In this document: piece after piece, positions 49,420-56,882 of the stretch
Position numbering within the stretch: position 1 is the first letter of the stretch
Layout of the letters: every line of letters begins with the position of its first letter
From: Protaetiibacter intestinalis
Lineage (GTDB): Bacteria; Actinomycetota; Actinomycetes; Actinomycetales; Microbacteriaceae
DNA: 64,000 nucleotides
Assembly: GCF_003627075.1 (NCBI RefSeq)
Contig: NZ_CP032630.1
Span: 2,604,001 to 2,668,000, forward strand
Direction: 5' to 3'
Notes under the pieces: generated by a model
The model's database searches: none
What the model was told of the DNA's origin: nothing
Seen by the model: the letters and a program-made list of their open reading frames with translations, nothing else
Translations under genes and position numbers: made by a program

Positions 49420-50679
49420 TCAGAGGGCGAGCTTGTCGCGCAGGAAGTCGTTGACGAAGAGGCCGCGTGGATCGTGGCGGGCGGCGAGCGCGCGGAAGTC
49501 GTCGAAGCGGGGATAGAGCGGCGCGAGCGTGTCGGCGTCCGCGTGGAAGCGCTTGCCCCAGTGCGGACGCGCGCCGAGCGGCAGCAGCCGCTCCTCGAGG
49601 CGGGGGAGCAGGGCGTCGACGGCGGTCTGCTCGGGCTTCCAGGTGAAGTGGAGGCCGACCGCGTCGGTGCCGAAGGCGGAGGAGAGCCACAGCTCGTCCG
49701 CCGCGATCTCCCGGATCTCGGTGATCTGGAGGAGCGGGACGATCTCGGCTGACATGCCGCGAACGGCATATAGCGCATCGCGGGCGGCGGCGCGCGGGAC
49801 CAGGTACTCGGACTGCAGTTCGGCACCGTTGGAGGGTGTGAACTCGAGCCGGAAGTGCGGCAGACGGTCGAGCCACGGGCCCGGGCGCCCGAGCTGCGGG
49901 GTGCAGTGCACCGGGTCGACATCCGCGATGGGATGCATCGCCACGGGGGAGGGGAGCGCCCCGAGTACCTCGTCGGGCGCCGGCGCGTCGCGGTCGAGGC
50001 GGCGCTTGAGCCAGAGCTGATCGATCACGTCGGGATCGGCCCAGGAGGTGAAGAGGCTCACGCTGTAGCCGAGTGCGACGAGCTTGTCGAAGCCGGAGAG
50101 CACCTCGTCGACCGGCAGGTGGCGGTAGACGGTCTGCGCGACCGTGAAACTCGGCTCCACGTCGAGCACGATCCGCGTGACGAACCCGAGCACGCCGAGC
50201 GCGACCACGGCGCCCGCGAAGTCCGCGTCCCCGCGGCGCAGCGTGACGAGCGCACCCTCGCCGTCGACGAACTCGAGTTCGCGCACCGACGTCGCGAGCG
50301 ATCCGTTGGCGACGCCGGAGCCGTGCGTTCCGGTCGCGACCGCACCCGCGACGGAGATGTGGGGGAGCGAGGCGAGGTTCGCGAGCGCGAGGCCTTCCGC
50401 CTCGAGCAGCCGGGCCAGCTCGCCGTAGCGGATGCCGGCGGGCACCGAGACGCTGCGCCGGTCGTCGGCGATGCGCACCTGGGCCGCATCCGCGAACCCC
50501 GCGGAGCTCACGAGCGCGCCGCGCGTGTCCGCGATGGGCGAGAAGGAGTGCCGCGTGCCGAGCGGACGCAGCGAGCCGGGCCCGGCATCCGCGACGAGCC
50601 GCTGCACGTCCGTGACGGATGCCGGGCTCGCGACCGTCCCGCCGAACTCGATGTTGCCTGCCCAGTTGCGCTCGCCCAT
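49420..50679 (-). CDS. aldO: Alditol oxidase-like FAD enzyme (AldO/XyoA)
   Basis: A 419-residue flavoprotein of the aldonolactone/alditol oxidase family. The covalent FAD attachment histidine is His44 in LGTRHSFSPIA. Further landmarks are LPHISVAGAVATGTHGSG near 102, WLKRRLDRDAP, HFRLEFTPSNGAELQSEYL near 285 and ARPHWGK near 377. The whole order follows Streptomyces alditol oxidase, which oxidises xylitol and sorbitol to the aldose with release of hydrogen peroxide. The ATG 50679 is chosen because MGERNWAGNI matches the family start and AGGGGG lies upstream. The LCP gene is divergent from it. Confidence 0.9.
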   Translation of the reverse strand: MGERNWAGNIEFGGTVASPASVTDVQRLVADAGPGSLRPLGTRHSFSPIADTRGALVSSAGFADAAQVRIADDRRSVSVPAGIRYGELARLLEAEGLALANLASLPHISVAGAVATGTHGSGVANGSLATSVRELEFVDGEGALVTLRRGDADFAGAVVALGVLGFVTRIVLDVEPSFTVAQTVYRHLPVDEVLSGFDKLVALGYSVSLFTSWADPDVIDQLWLKRRLDRDAPAPDEVLGALPSPVAMHPIADVDPVHCTPQLGRPGPWLDRLPHFRLEFTPSNGAELQSEYLVPRAAARDALYAVRGMSAEIVPLLQITEIREIAADELWLSSAFGTDAVGLHFTWKPEQTAVDALLPRLEERLLPLGARPHWGKRFHADADTLAPLYPRFDDFRALAARHDPRGLFVNDFLRDKLAL

Positions 50680-50731
50680 GGGACCCCCTCGCCTCGATCG
50701 TAGAGGTGCCGGGGTGTGCGAGACTTCCTCG

Positions 50732-51931
50732 ATGGCGAAGGCCGAAGACGCGACGGCGGTCGCGACCCGACACGGCAGACTCCCACATCGACGTGCGTGG
50801 GTGACCGCGGTCCGCTGGGTGGCGAGCGGACTCGCCGTGGTGCTCGTGGCGACGGTGGCCGTGGTCGGCATCGAGGTCTCCCACTTCGCCCAGGGCCTGC
50901 GCGAGCGGGGAGTGGTGATCAACGCGAGCGAGGCGCCCATTCCGGAGATCGGGGCGATCGAGGGCGGCTTCAACATCCTCGTGGTCGGCAAGGACGAGTA
51001 CTACGACCGCGACAGCGTGCTCAACGACGTCAACATCCTGCTGCACGTCTCCGAGGACCAGACGAGCGCCGTCGCCGTGAGCTTCCCGCGCGACATGGTC
51101 ATGCCGTTCCCACCGTGCACCGACCCGAAGACGGGGCGCACCTCGAGCGCGGCCCGCGGGCTGCCCGTCAACAACGCCTACGCGTACGGCGGGCTCGGGT
51201 GCGTGGTCGACGTGCTGCGCGGTTTCACCGGGCTCGAGATCCAGTACGCGGGGCTCATCGGCTTCGACGGCGTCGCCTCGATGGCGGACGCCGTCGGGGG
51301 AGTGCCGGTGTGCGTGGCGAGCCCCATCGACGACGCGTTCACCGGCCTGCACCTGGACGCGGGCACCCACACGCTGAGCGGCTGGGAGGCCCTCATGTTC
51401 CTGCGCACCCGGCACGGGGTAGGCGACGGTTCGGATCTCACGCGCATCAGTTCGCAGCAGGTCTACCTGTCGGCGCTCGTCAGGAAGCTGACGGCGGAGG
51501 GGACGCTCACGAACGTGACCACGATCGTGGGTCTCGCACAGATCGCCTCCGAGAAGATGGAGCTCTCGGCCGAGCTCACCAACCCGACGACGATGGTCGC
51601 GATGGCGCGGGCGCTCCACAACATCCCGCTCGAGCGTCTGACCTTCGTGCAGTACCCGGGCACGACGGGCGGCACGGGCATCTACGAGGGCCACGTGCAA
51701 CCGGATGCCGGGCGCGGCCAGAAGCTGCTCGACGCGATCAGGAACGACCAGTCGGTCGGCGTCGCCCAGGCCGGAGACGGCGTCGGGGCGCAGCTCGACC
51801 CGAACGCGACGGAGACACCGGTAGATCCGTCGGCGTCGCCGGGCGATGAACCGACGCTCTCCGAGCAGGTCGTCATCGACGGCATCCGGGGCCAGAGCGC
51901 GGCCGACCAGACCTGCAGCATCGGACGCTAG
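50732..51931 (+). CDS. LytR-CpsA-Psr (LCP) family protein
   Basis: A 399-residue membrane-anchored protein that, by family, transfers lipid-linked glycopolymers to peptidoglycan. A transmembrane helix lies at about residues 29-52, followed by the LCP core: FNILVVGKDEYYDRDS near 84, AVSFPRDMVMPFPPC near 119, NNAYAYGGLGCVVDVL near 147, and GWEALMFLRTRHGVGDGSDLTR near 212, the last with the conserved arginines. The C-terminus is Pro/Asp-rich. The first half of the core reads SVLNDVNILLHV where RSDTMM-type sequence is usual. ATG 50732 has no Shine-Dalgarno; GTG 50714 with AGAGG seven bases upstream is an equally good start. It may attach a wall polymer; no link with the exopolysaccharide cluster is visible. 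Confidence 0.88.
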   Translation: MAKAEDATAVATRHGRLPHRRAWVTAVRWVASGLAVVLVATVAVVGIEVSHFAQGLRERGVVINASEAPIPEIGAIEGGFNILVVGKDEYYDRDSVLNDVNILLHVSEDQTSAVAVSFPRDMVMPFPPCTDPKTGRTSSAARGLPVNNAYAYGGLGCVVDVLRGFTGLEIQYAGLIGFDGVASMADAVGGVPVCVASPIDDAFTGLHLDAGTHTLSGWEALMFLRTRHGVGDGSDLTRISSQQVYLSALVRKLTAEGTLTNVTTIVGLAQIASEKMELSAELTNPTTMVAMARALHNIPLERLTFVQYPGTTGGTGIYEGHVQPDAGRGQKLLDAIRNDQSVGVAQAGDGVGAQLDPNATETPVDPSASPGDEPTLSEQVVIDGIRGQSAADQTCSIGR

Positions 51932-51967
51932 GCGGCTGTGGGACCGACCGAGAATCAGACGTGCTGA

Positions 51968-51995
51968 CATAATCGCGCTTATCGGCGCGATTATG
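51968..51995. terminator. Perfect 11-bp inverted repeat between convergent genes
   Basis: CATAATCGCGC (51968-51978), 6-nt loop TTATCG, GCGCGATTATG (51985-51995). It sits 36 bp after the LCP stop and 5 bp before the convergent stop at 52001. It is unusually AT-rich for this chromosome. A bidirectional terminator is most likely by position; a protein-binding site is possible. Confidence 0.55.
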
Positions 51996-52000
51996 AGTTC

Positions 52001-52753
52001 TCAGTACGGACGTGCAGATCCCGGGGTGACCACCGGAATGACATACGGCTCACCGGGCTGCTGCTGGGCGGGCGGTGCCTGCTGGAACGGCATGGCGGTG
52101 GATTCGGCGGGCGCCTGCCAGGACGGCTGCGCGGGCGCAGGCTGCGCGGCGACGGGGTGCGCTGGGACGGGCTGTGCCGGAAGCTGCTGCACGGGCACCG
52201 CGGTGGGCGGCTGCGCTGCGGGCGCGGCCGGAGCGCGCGAGGTGTAGAGGGCCGCTGCCGCAGCGACGGCTGCCGGGGCCGCCTGCGGGGTCGGAGCCGG
52301 AGCGGGCACGGCGGGGACCGACACGGGACCGGGCGCGGGCGTCGCATACGGGTTGACCGTCGCGGGGCCCGGACCCACCGGCGTCGCGACGGGACCGGCG
52401 GCGGGTGCAGGCGTGGAGGGCATCCGGAGCGGATCCGAGACACCGGGATGCGGGCTCGTGGCGGTCTGCGCGGGCGGCACGAGCTGCGCGATCTCCTGAG
52501 AAGGTGCCGCGGGCGTCGAGGGCGCCGTCGGAGTGGCGACCGCGACCTCCGCGGGCGGAGACTCCGAGCGCCTACCACGCCGCGACGCCACCGGGGTCGA
52601 CTCCCCCGCGTCGAGCTGACGCTGATGCGCCTTGAGCGCGCTGAGGACCGCGGAACGGATGATGATCCACACCAGGAGCAGCACCAGCACCCCGGCGCCG
52701 ACGGCGACGCCGAGCTGGATGAGGAATTCGGGTGTGAGCTCGGGCAGGCTCAT
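52001..52753 (-). CDS. Proline/alanine-rich membrane-anchored protein
   Basis: A 250-residue protein with one N-terminal transmembrane helix (about residues 11-33, LIQLGVAVGAGVLVLLLVW), a short basic stretch (SRRGRR near 58) and then about 190 residues dominated by Pro, Ala, Gln and Val. No enzymatic motif is visible and low complexity makes family assignment impossible. The ATG at 52753 is clear. It is convergent with the LCP gene. Confidence 0.6.
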   Translation of the reverse strand: MSLPELTPEFLIQLGVAVGAGVLVLLLVWIIIRSAVLSALKAHQRQLDAGESTPVASRRGRRSESPPAEVAVATPTAPSTPAAPSQEIAQLVPPAQTATSPHPGVSDPLRMPSTPAPAAGPVATPVGPGPATVNPYATPAPGPVSVPAVPAPAPTPQAAPAAVAAAAALYTSRAPAAPAAQPPTAVPVQQLPAQPVPAHPVAAQPAPAQPSWQAPAESTAMPFQQAPPAQQQPGEPYVIPVVTPGSARPY

Positions 52754-52822
52754 GGGTTACACGGTGCTCCTGTACGGAACGTTCCACCATCCCGTATTCG
52801 GGGTACGTCCGGATGCGGCGAC

Positions 52823-53287
52823 TCAGGCGGTGCAGGACGGCAGCTGCCGCCGCACCAGCTCGATGAGCTCGGCCGGCTCGAACCGCGGTCGCTCGGCGAG
52901 CAGTTCGGCGAGACTCCACCAGCGATGCTCGAGCACGTCGACCTGCTCCTCCGCCGTCCAGTGGGCGCTCGAGGGCTCGAAGCGGTCGGTCACCACCGTG
53001 AAGAACTCGGCGTGGCCGCTGTCGTGGTCGGCCGAGTCCCACTCCACGTCGTAGTCGTGCGCCCACACGGGGGCGCCGAGCTCCCCGACCTCGAGACCGG
53101 TCTCCTCGAAGAGCTCACGCCGGGCGGCCTCCTCGAAGCCCTCCCCCGCATCCACTCCCCCGCCGGGGGTCAGCCAGCGGGCGATCCCCGAGGAATCCGG
53201 AGCGGTCGTCAGGAACAGCAGCACGCGGTCCTCACGATCGAACACGAGCACGCGCGCCGCGAGCCGGTGACGGTGGGCGCTGACCAT
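52823..53287 (-). CDS. NUDIX hydrolase
   Basis: A 154-residue pyrophosphohydrolase with a complete Nudix box, GGGVDAGEGFEEAARRELFE then ETGLEVGEL, at about residues 42-70 (pattern GX5EX7REUXEEXGU), which binds magnesium and the substrate diphosphate. The substrate is not predictable. It follows the SDR gene by 12 bases on the same strand and may be cotranscribed. The frame begins with ATG 53287. Confidence 0.92.
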   Translation of the reverse strand: MVSAHRHRLAARVLVFDREDRVLLFLTTAPDSSGIARWLTPGGGVDAGEGFEEAARRELFEETGLEVGELGAPVWAHDYDVEWDSADHDSGHAEFFTVVTDRFEPSSAHWTAEEQVDVLEHRWWSLAELLAERPRFEPAELIELVRRQLPSCTA

Positions 53288-53299
53288 CGCTCGATCCGC

Positions 53300-54067
53300 T
53301 CAGGCCTGCGCGGTGAAGTCGCTCACGTCGCCGACGTAGCGGGTGTGGTCGGCGGGGATGTCGTCGACGGCCGCGCGCGCCACCTCGGCGGCGAACTCGG
53401 CCACGTTGTAGAGCTTGCCTGCCGCCTCGCGACGGGTGGCGATCGCGCCCGGGTTGACCCGCTCCAGCAGCGTCGCGGTGATGGTGCCCTCGATCATGTC
53501 GCCCGAGACGACGACGAAGCCGACACCGGCGGCGTCGAGCTCGGGGATGCGGGCCCGCAGGGCGTCCTCGCCCGCACGCTTGCTGCGTGCCACCTGCTCG
53601 TACTCGGGCATCGTCGGCACGGTCGCGATGAAGTGCGCCTGGTGGCTCGTGACGAACACGACACGCGAACCCGCGTGCAGCAGGGGCAGAGCCGCGTCGA
53701 GCACGCCCAGTTGCGCGTCGCGGTTGAGCCGCATGGCGTAGTCCTCGCCGAGGCCCGACTCCATGCCGCCGGAGGCGTTGAGCACGAGGATGTCGAGCCC
53801 GCCCCACTCCTCGCGCACCCGGGCGAACATGGCCGCCGTCGACGCGGGGTCCGTGAGGTCGGCGCCGATCGCGATGGCCTCTCCCCCGGCCTCCTCGATC
53901 GCCGCGACCACCTTGAGGGCGCGGGCCTCCTTGTTGCGGTAGTTGATCACGACGCGGGCGCCGGCGGCCGCGAGGTAGCCGGCGGTGTCGGCGCCGATGC
54001 CGCGGGAGGAGCCGGTGATGAGCACGCGTGCGCCGCGCAGGGAGTCGGGGGGAAGCAGGTCGTTCAC
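53300..54067 (-). CDS. SDR-family oxidoreductase with altered active site
   Basis: A 255-residue Rossmann-fold protein with the TGSSRGIG dinucleotide loop at residues 18-25, IGADLTDPAS near 62 and LNASGGMESG near 95 (usual NNAG). The catalytic serine lies in VVFVTSHQ. Where classical SDRs have YxxSK, this protein has VARSK, with a tyrosine three residues earlier (YEQVARSK), so the usual catalytic Tyr position is Val. The GTG at 54067 has GGGGGATC just upstream and a TAGGGT eight bases before it. The substrate is unknown, and its activity as a dehydrogenase is uncertain. Confidence 0.82.
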   Translation of the reverse strand: MNDLLPPDSLRGARVLITGSSRGIGADTAGYLAAAGARVVINYRNKEARALKVVAAIEEAGGEAIAIGADLTDPASTAAMFARVREEWGGLDILVLNASGGMESGLGEDYAMRLNRDAQLGVLDAALPLLHAGSRVVFVTSHQAHFIATVPTMPEYEQVARSKRAGEDALRARIPELDAAGVGFVVVSGDMIEGTITATLLERVNPGAIATRREAAGKLYNVAEFAAEVARAAVDDIPADHTRYVGDVSDFTAQA

Positions 54068-54117
54068 GATCCCCCACCCTATCGAGCGCGGCGCCGCCCC
54101 CGAGCATGCCGCGGTGC

Positions 54118-54123
54118 TAGTTT
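54118..54123 (+). promoter_or_regulatory. -10 element of the NfeD-SPFH operon
   Basis: TAGTTT about 31 bases before the ATG at 54155. The leader includes the AGGAGG at 54141-54146. Confidence 0.4.
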
Positions 54124-54154
54124 CGAGTCGACGACGCCGTAGGAGGATGCCGCC

Positions 54155-54631
54155 ATGGAACCGGATGTGATCAGCAGCTGGGCCTGGCTGTTCTGGCTGG
54201 CCCTCGTGCTCGTGTTCATCATCATCGAGGTGAACACGCTCGAGTTCACCTTCCTGATGCTCGCGCTCGGCTCGGTCGGCGGACTCGTCGCGGGCCTCTT
54301 GGGCGCCCCGTGGTGGCTGCAGTTCATCATCTCGGCGGTGCTCGCCCTCGTGCTCGTGCTGTTCGTCCGACCACCGCTGCTGCACCTGCTGCGACGGGGA
54401 GCCGATCCGGCCCGTTCGAACGTCGCCGCCCTGCACGGGCTCGGCGGCGTCGTCTCGACCGACTTCCGGGCCGGTGCCGGCCAGGTGAAGCTCGCCAACG
54501 GCGAGGTGTGGACCGCCCGCCTCGACGCCGAGGCCTCCGAGACCGAGCTGCACGAGGGCGACCGCGTCGTCGTGACCACCATCGACGGCGCGACCGCCGT
54601 CGTCGTCCCCGTCGAGAGGAGCGTCGGATGA
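54155..54631 (+). CDS. NfeD-family membrane protein
   Basis: A 158-residue protein with two to three hydrophobic helices (about residues 7-26, 28-47 and 50-72) and a C-terminal OB-fold domain from about residue 85 (LHGLGGVVSTDFRAGAGQVK, then TARLDAEASE). This is the short NfeD form that works with a neighbouring SPFH protein. AGGAGG lies eight bases before the ATG. The stop overlaps the SPFH start as ATGA, so the two are translationally coupled. A function in membrane microdomain organisation or quality control is inferred from the family. Confidence 0.9.
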   Translation: MEPDVISSWAWLFWLALVLVFIIIEVNTLEFTFLMLALGSVGGLVAGLLGAPWWLQFIISAVLALVLVLFVRPPLLHLLRRGADPARSNVAALHGLGGVVSTDFRAGAGQVKLANGEVWTARLDAEASETELHEGDRVVVTTIDGATAVVVPVERSVG

Positions 54632-55560
54632 GCGACGCCGACATCTTCCGCGTCGTCATCACGATCATCGTGGTGGCGGTCATCGTCATCTTCGTGCTGA
54701 CGATCCTGTTCCGCTCGATCCGCATCATCCCGCAGGCCTACGCGGGCATCGTGGAGCGGCTGGGCCGTTACCACAAGACGCTCAACCCGGGCCTCAACAT
54801 CCTCGTGCCGCTCATCGACCGGCTGCGCCCGCTCGTCGACATGCGCGAGCAGGTCGTGTCGTTCCCGCCCCAGCCGGTCATCACCGAGGACAACCTGGTG
54901 GTATCGATCGACACCGTCGTCTACTTCCAGGTGACGGATGCGCGTGCCGCGACCTACGAGATCGCCAACTACCTCGGCGCCGTCGAGCAGCTCACGACCA
55001 CGACGCTGCGCAACGTGGTCGGCGGACTCAACCTCGAGGAGGCGCTCACCTCCCGCGACAACATCAACGGCCAGCTGCGCATCGTGCTCGACGAAGCCAC
55101 CGGCAAGTGGGGCATCCGGGTGAGCCGCGTCGAGCTCAAGGCGATCGACCCGCCCGTGTCGATCCAGGACTCGATGGAGAAGCAGATGCGCGCCGAGCGC
55201 GACCGGCGCGCCGCGATCCTCACCGCCGAGGGCACCAAGCAGGCCGCGATCCTCGGCGCCGAGGGTCAGCGTCAGGCGGCGATCCTCCAGGCGGAGGGTG
55301 ACGCCAAGGCCGCCGTGCTGCGCGCGCAGGGCGAGGCGGAGGCGATCCAGACGGTGTTCCGGGCCATCCACGAGGGCGACCCCGACTCGAAGCTGCTCGC
55401 GTACCAGTACCTGCAGACCCTGCCGAAGCTCGCCGAGGGCGAGTCGAACAAGCTCTGGATCATCCCGAGCGAGCTCACCGAGGCGCTCAAGGGCATCGGC
55501 GAGGGCTTCTTCGCGCCGCGGCACGCCGCACCGCCGACGGATGCGACGCCGCGCGGCTGA
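54628..55560 (+). CDS. SPFH/Band 7 domain protein (stomatin/QmcA-like)
   Basis: A 310-residue membrane-anchored protein. One N-terminal transmembrane helix (about residues 7-30) is followed by the SPFH domain with IRIIPQAYAGIVERLGRYHK and PQPVITEDNLVVSIDTVVYF. A long Ala/Glu-rich helical region then carries repeated EGxxxAAIL units (about residues 195-235), typical of oligomerising stomatins. It overlaps NfeD upstream by four bases and the glycerophosphodiesterase downstream by 20 bases. Confidence 0.93.
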   Translation: MSDADIFRVVITIIVVAVIVIFVLTILFRSIRIIPQAYAGIVERLGRYHKTLNPGLNILVPLIDRLRPLVDMREQVVSFPPQPVITEDNLVVSIDTVVYFQVTDARAATYEIANYLGAVEQLTTTTLRNVVGGLNLEEALTSRDNINGQLRIVLDEATGKWGIRVSRVELKAIDPPVSIQDSMEKQMRAERDRRAAILTAEGTKQAAILGAEGQRQAAILQAEGDAKAAVLRAQGEAEAIQTVFRAIHEGDPDSKLLAYQYLQTLPKLAEGESNKLWIIPSELTEALKGIGEGFFAPRHAAPPTDATPRG

Positions 55561-56320
55561 GGGCGGCAGGGTCCCCTACCTGACCCCCGCTCCCCCGCGG
55601 GTGCTCGCCCACCGCGGGCTCGCGCTGCACGCCCCCGAGAACACGCTGCTCGCCTTCCTGCACGCCGTGAACGCGGGCGCGACGCACGTGGAGACGGACG
55701 TGCACGGCTCCGCCGACGGCGTCGCGATGGTGAGCCACGACCCCGATCTGAAGCGCGTCGCGGGCCGGGACGTGCGCGTCGCGCAGTTGACGGCGGCCGA
55801 ACTGCGCCGGGTGCCGCTCGGCGAGGGTCAGAACTTCTGCTCGCTCGCCGAGGCCCTCGACGCGTTCCCCGAGACGCGGTTCAACATCGACGTGAAGTCG
55901 GCGGATGCGGTGCCCGGCACGATCCGCGCCATCCGGGACGCGCGCGCCGTCGATCGGGTGCTGATCGGCTCGTTCTCGACGACCCGGCGTCGCGCGACGA
56001 TCGCCGAGCTGCCCGGCGTCGCCACCTCCATCTCGGCCGGCGGGGCCCTGCCGGCGGTGCACGCGGCGCGGGTGGGCGCCACCCGCTTCCTCGCCCGGCT
56101 GCTCGACGGCATCGCCGCGGTGCAGCTGCCGCCCGTGGTCGCGGGTGCGTCGATCGTCACCCAGCGGGCCCTCGCGAGCTTCCACGAGGTCGGCGTCGAG
56201 GTGCATCTGTGGACGATCAACGACCCGGCCGAGATGACGCGGCTGCTCGACGCGGGCGTCGACGGCATCGTCACCGACCGGGCCGACCTCGCCCTCCCCC
56301 TCGTCGCAGCCCGCCACTGA
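55541..56320 (+). CDS. Glycerophosphodiester phosphodiesterase family protein
   Basis: A 259-residue TIM-barrel enzyme hydrolysing glycerophosphodiesters to glycerol 3-phosphate and an alcohol. The catalytic and metal residues are visible in VLAHRGLALHAPENTLLAF (residues 20-38), ETDVHGSADGVAMVSHDPD near 50 and FNIDVKS near 113; LWTINDPAEMTRLLDAGVDG is the family's C-terminal block. The start ATG 55541 lies inside the SPFH gene (20-base overlap) and is the only in-frame start near the conserved region. No signal peptide is seen, so the enzyme is cytoplasmic. Confidence 0.9.
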   Translation: MRRRAAEGGRVPYLTPAPPRVLAHRGLALHAPENTLLAFLHAVNAGATHVETDVHGSADGVAMVSHDPDLKRVAGRDVRVAQLTAAELRRVPLGEGQNFCSLAEALDAFPETRFNIDVKSADAVPGTIRAIRDARAVDRVLIGSFSTTRRRATIAELPGVATSISAGGALPAVHAARVGATRFLARLLDGIAAVQLPPVVAGASIVTQRALASFHEVGVEVHLWTINDPAEMTRLLDAGVDGIVTDRADLALPLVAARH

Positions 56321-56355
56321 CCCCCGTCCGCTTCCCATCCGCACCGAAGAGGCTG

Positions 56356-56381
56356 GGAATGCACTGTAAACGGCGCCCGTC
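56356..56381 (+). promoter_or_regulatory. Candidate sigma-R/SigH-type promoter of rbpA
   Basis: GGAAT (56356-56360), exactly 18 bases, then GTC (56379-56381), close to the thiol-stress ECF sigma consensus GGAAT-N18-GTT. A TACGAT (56387-56392) just downstream could be a housekeeping -10. Either gives a leader of over 100 nt before rbpA. rbpA is a member of the sigma-R regulon in Streptomyces. Confidence 0.45.
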
Positions 56382-56507
56382 GGGCATACGATCCGCCACG
56401 GTAGACGTTGTATCCATCTGACGGTCTTTCCGGCCACCGACCGGAACCGTCTCTCGGCGCGTCACAGCGCGCCCACTCATCGACCACGGCGCAGAGGAGG
56501 CCACACG

Positions 56508-56882
56508 ATGGCAGATCGCAGCTTGCGCGGAATGCGACTCGGTTCGCAGAGCATGCAGAGCGAAGAGGGAGTGGAGTTCTCTCCCCGCAAGAGGGCCGTG
56601 TACCGCACGGACGAAGGGACCACCTTCGAGGTGGTGTTCGCCGCAGACGCGGAGGTGCCCGAGACGTGGGAGTCCCCGCGTACCGGTCAGGAGGGTCGCC
56701 TCGTGGGTGACGACGGCGAGCTCGTCGAGACCGAGGCGGCGGAGACGAAGGCCCCCCGCACGCACTGGGACATGCTGCTCGAGCGCCGCACGCGCGCCGA
56801 GCTGGAGGAGATCCTCCAGGAGCGCCTCGACTACCTGCGCGCCCGCCGCGGCGAGGCCGCGAAGAACCCGAAGAGCGCCTGA
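56508..56882 (+). CDS. rbpA: RNA polymerase-binding protein RbpA
   Basis: A 124-residue actinobacterial RNA polymerase partner that stabilises the primary sigma factor and open complexes. The N-terminal SLRGMRLGSQSMQSEEGVE segment, the central zinc-free barrel (YRTDEGTTFEVVFAADAEVP) and the C-terminal sigma-interaction helix (HWDMLLERRTRAELEEIL, then ERLDYLRARR) are all recognisable. AGAGGAGG lies eight to nine bases before the ATG. Its last 52 bases overlap, in antisense, the end of the convergent lnt gene. A sigma-R-like promoter is placed upstream. Confidence 0.97.
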   Translation: MADRSLRGMRLGSQSMQSEEGVEFSPRKRAVYRTDEGTTFEVVFAADAEVPETWESPRTGQEGRLVGDDGELVETEAAETKAPRTHWDMLLERRTRAELEEILQERLDYLRARRGEAAKNPKSA

